64,000 bases of DNA, from the NCBI GenBank assembly GCA_029070965.1, contig JAIEBI010000022.1:1-64000 (forward strand), written 5' to 3'. Positions 58,628 to 64,000 of the stretch are shown in pieces (position 1 is the stretch's first letter; each line of letters opens with the position of its first letter). The stretch comes from Clostridiales bacterium (GTDB lineage: Bacteria; Bacillota; Clostridia; Christensenellales; Pumilibacteraceae). The notes under the pieces were generated by a model. It was not told the DNA's origin and did no database searches. It was given only the letters and a program-made list of their open reading frames with translations. Position numbers and translations under genes: made by a program.

Positions 58628-60303
58628 TGGGTGAGCGCATGGCAGCTACTTACAAGTTGGACGGCTACGCCTTTGCCGATATGGTCAAGAGCGGAGCGGT
58701 CAATCTCAGAAACAACGCGCAGACGGTAAACGAGCTCAACGTTTTTCCCATACCCGACGGCGACACCGGCGAGAACATGGCGCGCACCATTGAGGGGGGT
58801 ATATCCGCGCTTGCGGCGGTGGACAGCGGAGATATTTCCGCAGTGGCGGCCGAGCTTGCCCGCGGCATGCTTTTGTCGGCGCGCGGCAACAGCGGCGTAA
58901 TACTGTCGCAGTTTTTCGAGGGAGTGCGGCGCGGCCTTGTCGGCGTAAAGCAGGCGGGTATAAGGGAGCTTAAAGCGGCGTTTACCGCGGGCGTAAAGCA
59001 AGCGTATTCGGCGGTTGTTCAGCCCACAGAGGGCACGATACTTACCGTAATGCGCGAGGCTACCGACGGCGCAAGCAAGGTAGGCGACGACGAGAGCACC
59101 GACAAATACTTCTCCGTGTTTATCGACGAAATGTATGCGTCGCTCGAACGCACGCCCGAGCTGCTGCCCGTACTGAAAGAATCGGGCGTTATAGACAGCG
59201 GCGGCGCGGGGTTTGTGTACATAGTGGAAGGAATGAACCGCGCATTGCTCGGCGAGGCTGACAGCGCAATGCAAAACCACGCGCACACCGAGGTCGCGGC
59301 GGCTGCGGATACCGACAAGTTCGACGAAAACAGCGAAATGAAGTTCGGCTACTGCACCGAGGTTATTGCGCAATTAACAAGCAAAAAGACGGACGTAGAA
59401 GCCTACGACGTAAAAACGCTTATAACGTATTTGGAATCGATTGGCGGCGACTCCATAGTCGCGTTCAAAACGGGTACGCGCATAAAGGTGCACGTACATA
59501 CATTCGAGCCCGACAAGGTGCTTAGCTACTGCCTGACGGTGGGCGAGCTTGTAGCGGTCAAGGTGGAAAACATGTCCGTTCAGCACACCGAAGTGGTGGT
59601 GCGCAATCGGTTTGTGCGGCAAACGCCCAAAAATGCGAATAGACAAAAGTACGCGTGCGTGGCGGTTGCCGACGGCGACGGCATTATAGAACAGTTCAAG
59701 TCGCTTGGCGCCGACTACGTTGTGGACGGCAAGCAAACTATGAACCCTTCGGCGCAGGACTTTATAGCGGCGTTCGACGAGGTAAATGCGCAGGTTATAT
59801 TCGTGTTGCCCAACAATTCCAACATAATACTCACCGCCAAGCAGGCAGCGGAGCTGTACACAAAGTCGCAGGTGGTTGTAATCGAAAGCAAGACGCTTGC
59901 CGAGGGATATTCGGCACTGTCCATGCACGACTACACTGCGGACGATGTAGACAAAATCAAAGCGATATTCGAGGACGCCGTAAACACGGTGGAAACGGGG
60001 CTTGTAACGTACGCCGTGCGCGACAGTCACATATGCGGAAAGGATATTAAAAAAGGCGACTTTTTGGGGTTTGCGGGCAAAGACCTGCTTGCGTGCAACG
60101 GCGATATGATAGTTGCCGCATGCGAGTTGTTGGACAAGATAGACAAGACGGACAAATCGGTGATTATAGCAATGCGCGGCAAAGCCGCAAGCGACGAGGA
60201 CGTAGCCAAGATAGCGGCGCATGTGCGCAACACGACCGACTTGGAATTCTACGACTTCGACGGCGGTCAGGACGTGTACTCGTTCATATTCGTTGTTGAG
60301 TAG
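58627..60303 (+). CDS. fakA: Fatty acid kinase subunit FakA (DAK1/DegV-linked YloV)
   Basis: A 558-residue kinase. The N-terminal Dak2-like nucleotide domain has FPIPDGDTGENM and SARGNSGVILSQ near 40-102, and the middle and C-terminal DegV-like interacting domain is followed by an end with FDGGQDVYSFIFVVE. With FakB it makes acyl-phosphate from exogenous fatty acids. Full length and tightly coupled to fakB. Confidence 0.93.
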   Translation: MGERMAATYKLDGYAFADMVKSGAVNLRNNAQTVNELNVFPIPDGDTGENMARTIEGGISALAAVDSGDISAVAAELARGMLLSARGNSGVILSQFFEGVRRGLVGVKQAGIRELKAAFTAGVKQAYSAVVQPTEGTILTVMREATDGASKVGDDESTDKYFSVFIDEMYASLERTPELLPVLKESGVIDSGGAGFVYIVEGMNRALLGEADSAMQNHAHTEVAAAADTDKFDENSEMKFGYCTEVIAQLTSKKTDVEAYDVKTLITYLESIGGDSIVAFKTGTRIKVHVHTFEPDKVLSYCLTVGELVAVKVENMSVQHTEVVVRNRFVRQTPKNANRQKYACVAVADGDGIIEQFKSLGADYVVDGKQTMNPSAQDFIAAFDEVNAQVIFVLPNNSNIILTAKQAAELYTKSQVVVIESKTLAEGYSALSMHDYTADDVDKIKAIFEDAVNTVETGLVTYAVRDSHICGKDIKKGDFLGFAGKDLLACNGDMIVAACELLDKIDKTDKSVIIAMRGKAASDEDVAKIAAHVRNTTDLEFYDFDGGQDVYSFIFVVE

Positions 60304-60333
60304 TAATAGAGATTTATTATAAGGAGATATATC

Positions 60334-61500
60334 ATGCTCGGAAATTTTACGTACTGCAATCCCACAAAGCTGTATTTCGGCAAAGACGCGCTGGACGGAC
60401 TTAACGAGGAGCTGCCTAAGTACGGCAAAAACGTACTGCTTGTGTACGGCGGCGGGTCTATCAAAAAGAACGGCATATACGACAAGGTGGTCGCCATACT
60501 CAAAGCCAACGACAAGAACGTTTACGAGGACGCCGGCGTAATGCCCAATCCCACCTCGGACAAGCTTAAAGAGGGGATAGAGCGCGCCAAAAGCGCCAAG
60601 GCGGATTTGATATTAGCCGTCGGCGGCGGGTCGGTGTGCGACTACGCCAAGGCCGTGTCCGTTTCGGTCAACTGCAACGACGACGCGTGGGATAAATACT
60701 TTATCCGGTTCGAGGACGTTACTTGCGACATTATACCCGTCGGGTGCGTGTTGACAATGGTGGGCACGGGCAGCGAAATGAACGGCGGCTCGGTAATAAC
60801 CAACCACGCACAAAAGCTGAAAATCGGGCACGTGTTCGGCGAGAATGTGTTCCCCAAGTTTTCTATACTCAATCCCGAATTTACTTACACGCTGCCCAAG
60901 TACCAAATGGTATCCGGCATATACGACATAATGTCGCACATACTCGAGCAGTATTTTTCGGGCGAGGACGACAACACCAGCGATTATATAATGGAAGGGC
61001 TGTTGCGCTCGCTCATACACAGCGCGAATATAGCGGTAAAGAACCCTACCGACTACGAGGCGCGCAGCAACATAATGTGGATAGCGACGTGGGCGCTTAA
61101 CACACTTGTCGCCAAGGGCAAGACTACCGACTGGGAAGTGCATATGCTCGGTCAAGCGGTAGGCGCGCACACCGACGCCACGCACGGAATGACGCTCGCG
61201 GCGGTATCGATGCCCTATTACAGGTATATCATGCCGTACGGAATAAAAAAGTTCGCGCGGTACGCCGTAAACGTTTGGGGCGTCAACCCCGACGGCAAGA
61301 CGGAACAGCAGACCGCCGAACAAGGCCTTGCGGCAATGGAAAGTTGGATGAAGAGCATAGGACTTGTAATGAACATAACCGAGCTCGGCGCGACCGAGGA
61401 CATGCTGGACGGCATAACCGAAAGCACGCTGATTATGGACGGCGGCTACAAGGTTTTGGACAAATCCGAGATCCGCGCCATATACAAAAAAAGCTTGTAA
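60334..61500 (+). CDS. Iron-containing alcohol dehydrogenase (BdhA/YugJ-like)
   Basis: A 388-residue group III alcohol dehydrogenase. GGGSIKKNGIYDKV and AVGGGSVCDYAKA are NAD(P)-binding motifs; metal ligands are in SGIYDIMSHILEQYF (Asp, His), VHMLGQAVGAHTDATHGM (His, His). Sequence is close to butanol dehydrogenase-type enzymes, reducing an aldehyde in fermentation. AAGGAGA site before the ATG. Confidence 0.92.
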   Translation: MLGNFTYCNPTKLYFGKDALDGLNEELPKYGKNVLLVYGGGSIKKNGIYDKVVAILKANDKNVYEDAGVMPNPTSDKLKEGIERAKSAKADLILAVGGGSVCDYAKAVSVSVNCNDDAWDKYFIRFEDVTCDIIPVGCVLTMVGTGSEMNGGSVITNHAQKLKIGHVFGENVFPKFSILNPEFTYTLPKYQMVSGIYDIMSHILEQYFSGEDDNTSDYIMEGLLRSLIHSANIAVKNPTDYEARSNIMWIATWALNTLVAKGKTTDWEVHMLGQAVGAHTDATHGMTLAAVSMPYYRYIMPYGIKKFARYAVNVWGVNPDGKTEQQTAEQGLAAMESWMKSIGLVMNITELGATEDMLDGITESTLIMDGGYKVLDKSEIRAIYKKSL

Positions 61501-61551
61501 AATTTTTCCAAGGAAGCAAAAATTTTCTCAAATTTATTTTTTTGTAAACTC

Positions 61552-61580
61552 TTGACAAAGATAAATGCATATAGTAATAT
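61552..61580 (+). promoter_or_regulatory. Promoter of the exported-protein operon
   Basis: TTGACA, 17 bp, TAATAT. Confidence 0.85.
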
Positions 61581-61589
61581 GAACATGAC

Positions 61590-61618
61590 AACGGCGTCGT
61601 AATTATTACGACGCCGTT
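61590..61618 (+). promoter_or_regulatory. Strong leader hairpin before the exported-protein operon
   Basis: A perfect 14-bp stem AACGGCGTCGTAAT with its complement and a one-base centre, a few bases after the expected transcription start, followed by TTTGCTTTG. It could be an attenuator or a 5' stabiliser. Confidence 0.6.
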
Positions 61619-61651
61619 TGCTTTGAAATAATTTCTCGGGAGGAAGAAAAC

Positions 61652-63055
61652 ATGCCGACACAAACACTATCGTTAAAAGCACGCATAAGCGCAATAATCA
61701 CGGCATTGGTGCTGTTTATTACCGCGCTTTGCTGCACGGCTCGCCCTACAGTTGCAACTGCGGACGGCTGGAGCGAAGACGAATTTTTTATCGATCCCGA
61801 CCATGTTTGCACCAATGATTGCTATAGGAACATATACTACCTAACCGACAATATGAAATCGCAAAACTATGTAAACGGTTTTTTGGGCGATTTGGTGGAT
61901 ATATATGCACAGCAGCATACTGCGTTTAATGAGTTTAAGTATTACGATATAAAAGCGATATACAAGGATGTGTGGCGCGAATCCGTTCCGAGCCAAGAAC
62001 GCTTTGGCGAACCTATTTGGTTGTACAACGAGGACTCCATAAAAAACGCCTTGGTAATATACGAGCTAAACGAATTGTTGCCACTTCAATTTGCGGACAA
62101 TGAACCGTACCAGCCTACAGCTGAATTGTACGATAGGTTTTTGAAGTTTAAACGCAATAATTGCAGGATTTTGTTTATTTGTAATACCGACGAATTGAAC
62201 TTTAACGACTATGACGAAAGCAATAGGTTTTTGGACCTTGTGGACGCACATGTCAATACCGACATTTACTCGTATTTTGCGGAAACGGTTCTGACAGAGA
62301 TTGCAGAGGGTCCTATCAGCGGCACGACAATAATACTGGATAGGAGCCTGTGTCCTTCTTCCGTATGGTTTGAGGCTTATCACGAAAACCACTATAAGCG
62401 TATATACGGTAATAACATCTATCCGCGGTACGGAAGCAGGTACGAATTTTTGGACGGCATGCTTATTCCGCGAATAAGAGAGGTAATCGGACAAATAAGA
62501 CCGGGATTCTATGACGACAACATAAATTTTTTGGACAACAACAATATTAATATACTGTGCTATCTCGGTAACAATTTATTTTACGATATAGGGCGCGGCG
62601 GCGGTATGTATTATTATGAGGATGATATTTTCACCTTTTTAGATAGATACCAAAGCAACGAATATTACTATGTCGGGTCTACGCGGTACGGCAATGATCA
62701 AACGGAATTGCGCGAGTTGTTAATTGCCATAGAATACGAAGCCGGCATTGAAGGCATGTTTAAAAAATACATGTTTGTAGAACACGGCTCTTACTATGCA
62801 GTTGACGGTGAAAGTAATATGCGCGCTGCCGGCTTGGATAGTCGCGCCGTGGAAAAATTTATATCGCCTATAATAGCTTGCTTTTTGTTTGAAGATATAT
62901 ACGAGGTTGATTTGTGGGCATTTTGCAACTGGTCGGGACGGTGTCCGATTACAATAAAGCCTACGGGCACCTACACTTGGCTGTTGCCGTTGGCCGATCC
63001 GATAGACTCGATAGGCGAAACCGAGGAGCGGGAATATTATGACGACTTGGATTAA
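61652..63055 (+). CDS. Secreted protein, unknown family
   Basis: A 467-residue protein with a signal peptide (hydrophobic about 12-33, cleavage near ATA-DG). The mature part is rich in Tyr, Asn, Asp and aromatic residues with few lysines, lacks a transmembrane anchor and has no motif I know. The ribosome site GGGAGGA precedes the ATG. It overlaps the next gene by 17 bases, so the two are probably made together. Confidence 0.75.
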   Translation: MPTQTLSLKARISAIITALVLFITALCCTARPTVATADGWSEDEFFIDPDHVCTNDCYRNIYYLTDNMKSQNYVNGFLGDLVDIYAQQHTAFNEFKYYDIKAIYKDVWRESVPSQERFGEPIWLYNEDSIKNALVIYELNELLPLQFADNEPYQPTAELYDRFLKFKRNNCRILFICNTDELNFNDYDESNRFLDLVDAHVNTDIYSYFAETVLTEIAEGPISGTTIILDRSLCPSSVWFEAYHENHYKRIYGNNIYPRYGSRYEFLDGMLIPRIREVIGQIRPGFYDDNINFLDNNNINILCYLGNNLFYDIGRGGGMYYYEDDIFTFLDRYQSNEYYYVGSTRYGNDQTELRELLIAIEYEAGIEGMFKKYMFVEHGSYYAVDGESNMRAAGLDSRAVEKFISPIIACFLFEDIYEVDLWAFCNWSGRCPITIKPTGTYTWLLPLADPIDSIGETEEREYYDDLD

Positions 63056-64000
63056 ACGAATATTCACATTAATAGTTATTACACTGCTTGCAGTGCTTTG
63101 TATGGCGGTTGTTGTGGCATGCGGGCCGTCCGACAGTTCGCCGCAAAAGCTGCCTACGCCCGACGGACTTGCAAGAAGCGGTGGCATAGTTACATGGAAC
63201 GACGACCCGCTGCATGTAGACTTTGTCGTAAGTGTTGACGGAACAGAATACAAAACTACCGAAAATTTTTTTGACGTTAAGTTTGCCGTAAGGGAAGGTA
63301 AAGCTATTGAAATAAAGGTAAAGGCGTTGGGCGACGGCAAGTACTACGTAGATTCCGAGTGGTCGAAGGCGTTGACGGTGGCTCCTATGTCATTAACCAT
63401 GGAATTGATGACGAACAAAAACGAATACCAAATTAAAAAATGTAACAAGGCGTCGGGGGATATAGTTTTGCCGCAAACGTACGGCGGTCTTTTTGTTACG
63501 CAAATAGGCGTCGGTGCATTCAGTGGCTGTAACGACGTAACAAGCGTTACAATTCCCGACGGTTTTACGTATATAAGTACCGCCGCATTTAAAGGTTGCG
63601 CCAATCTCGAAAGAGTTGTTATTCCCGATACGGTGGAAAAAATCAACGCCGGTGCATTTGAGGGTTGCGAAAAGCTGAAAGCAATACACATACCCAAACA
63701 CGTATCTTTTATAAACGATAATATATTCAGTCAATCGGGAATGGAAAATTTGACGGTAGACGCCGACAATCAATATTACAGGGCAGAGGGTAATTGCTTG
63801 ATACGAAGGAGCGACAACGCAATTACTTTCGCAAACGAAAATAGCACAATTCCGTCGGACGTCGATACAATAGCACAATGGGCAATATATTCCGACAAGC
63901 TTGAAACAATGACAATACCCGACGGCGTAAAAAAGCTTGCCCAATATTCTTTTAGCTGCGCTAACTTAAAACGTGTGCAAATACCCGAAAGCGTGATTGA
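63039..64000 (+). CDS. Leucine-rich-repeat (BspA-like) lipoprotein, 3' end cut by window
   Basis: At least 320 residues, missing from the ORF track because it runs off the edge. The signal peptide ends in the lipobox VVAC (Cys28). After about 110 residues of beta-rich sequence come LRR_5 repeats: VTSVTIPDGFTYISTAAFKGC, LERVVIPDTVEKINAGAFEGC, LKAIHIPKHV. These BspA-like repeats are typical of surface proteins of gut bacteria that bind host or microbial surfaces. The start overlaps the preceding secreted-protein gene. Confidence 0.88.
   Translation, partial: MTTWIKRIFTLIVITLLAVLCMAVVVACGPSDSSPQKLPTPDGLARSGGIVTWNDDPLHVDFVVSVDGTEYKTTENFFDVKFAVREGKAIEIKVKALGDGKYYVDSEWSKALTVAPMSLTMELMTNKNEYQIKKCNKASGDIVLPQTYGGLFVTQIGVGAFSGCNDVTSVTIPDGFTYISTAAFKGCANLERVVIPDTVEKINAGAFEGCEKLKAIHIPKHVSFINDNIFSQSGMENLTVDADNQYYRAEGNCLIRRSDNAITFANENSTIPSDVDTIAQWAIYSDKLETMTIPDGVKKLAQYSFSCANLKRVQIPESVI

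Overview
The window is a gene-dense stretch (about 90% coding) of a chromosome from a low-to-mid-GC Firmicute, most likely an anaerobic Clostridia lineage (Christensenellales-like is a guess). The evidence is a Veg-family protein, DivIC/FtsB, PrsA-like foldase, PepV, DegV/FakA, YabN-related MazG, ATP-type PEP carboxykinase, strong Shine-Dalgarno sites and consensus sigma-A promoters with 17-18 bp spacers. A CwlJ-like cortex hydrolase next to a GerQ-like coat protein suggests a spore former or a descendant of one. There is no phage, IS transposase, CRISPR array or biosynthetic cluster; the genes are mostly housekeeping, separated by small dispersed repeats.

Layout. 1-8.1 kb: SDR oxidoreductase, Wzz-like membrane protein, GH13 glycosidase, M3 oligopeptidase, MazG, Dus and cyclophilin. 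8.3-13.2 kb: PrsA-like lipoprotein, YbaB-RecR, tRNA-Thr(CGT), a membrane protein and RsmA. 13.2-22.8 kb: PEP carboxykinase, VOC protein, 4-alpha-glucanotransferase, Veg, acidic zinc-ribbon protein, glycerol kinase, FtsH and a membrane-anchored protein. 22.8-26 kb: nucleoside phosphorylase, CwlJ/GerQ pair, and an Xre regulator divergent from a membrane protein. 25.7-32 kb: DivIC, Ppx/GppA, GltX, PepV, thioredoxin, a MazG/HIT/GNAT operon and tRNA-Met. 32.3-36.7 kb: small accessory genes (YjbR, HTH-SdpI fusion, deacetylase, DUF1801, flavoproteins, Xre). 36.9-41.2 kb: phosphofructokinase, a second Ppx/GppA and Ppk. 41.3-47.5 kb: a large surface protein with a cytoplasmic coiled coil, small proteins, a DUF815 AAA ATPase and a predicted metal exporter. 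47.5-57.6 kb: DnaX, NadE, AspC, a P-loop protein, ThrC, TrpS, DUF5685, a degenerate J-domain protein and a membrane protein. 57.7-64 kb: FakB-FakA, an iron alcohol dehydrogenase, and two exported proteins, the second a BspA-type leucine-rich-repeat lipoprotein cut by the window edge.

The genes together suggest a fermenter that handles alpha-glucans (GH13, MalQ), glycerol, polyphosphate (Ppk plus two Ppx paralogues), amino acids and peptides (PepF, PepV, AspC) and exogenous fatty acids (FakAB).

The most interesting signals are mostly not protein families. (1) dnaX carries a perfect 9-bp hairpin directly before a run of ten A, with stop codons a few codons on in both alternative frames, so it probably makes a short gamma-like form. 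(2) Both tRNA genes are followed, beyond their terminator, by an inverted copy of their own T-stem 3' strand plus acceptor 3' strand, making very long palindromes. (3) Several genes (dnaX, trpS, divIC and others) have promoters so close to the ATG that their mRNAs should be leaderless. (4) A degenerate 7-bp tandem repeat (AATTAAG-like) sits at or inside stop codons of at least six genes and also forms inverted ends of composite repeats, one pair bracketing cwlJ. (5) Two Xre-type regulators have clear operator arrays, one with three sites exactly 22 bp apart, the other over a promoter that seems to make a short untranslated RNA. Start codons were re-chosen from ribosome-binding sites or family alignments where the ORF track was too long.
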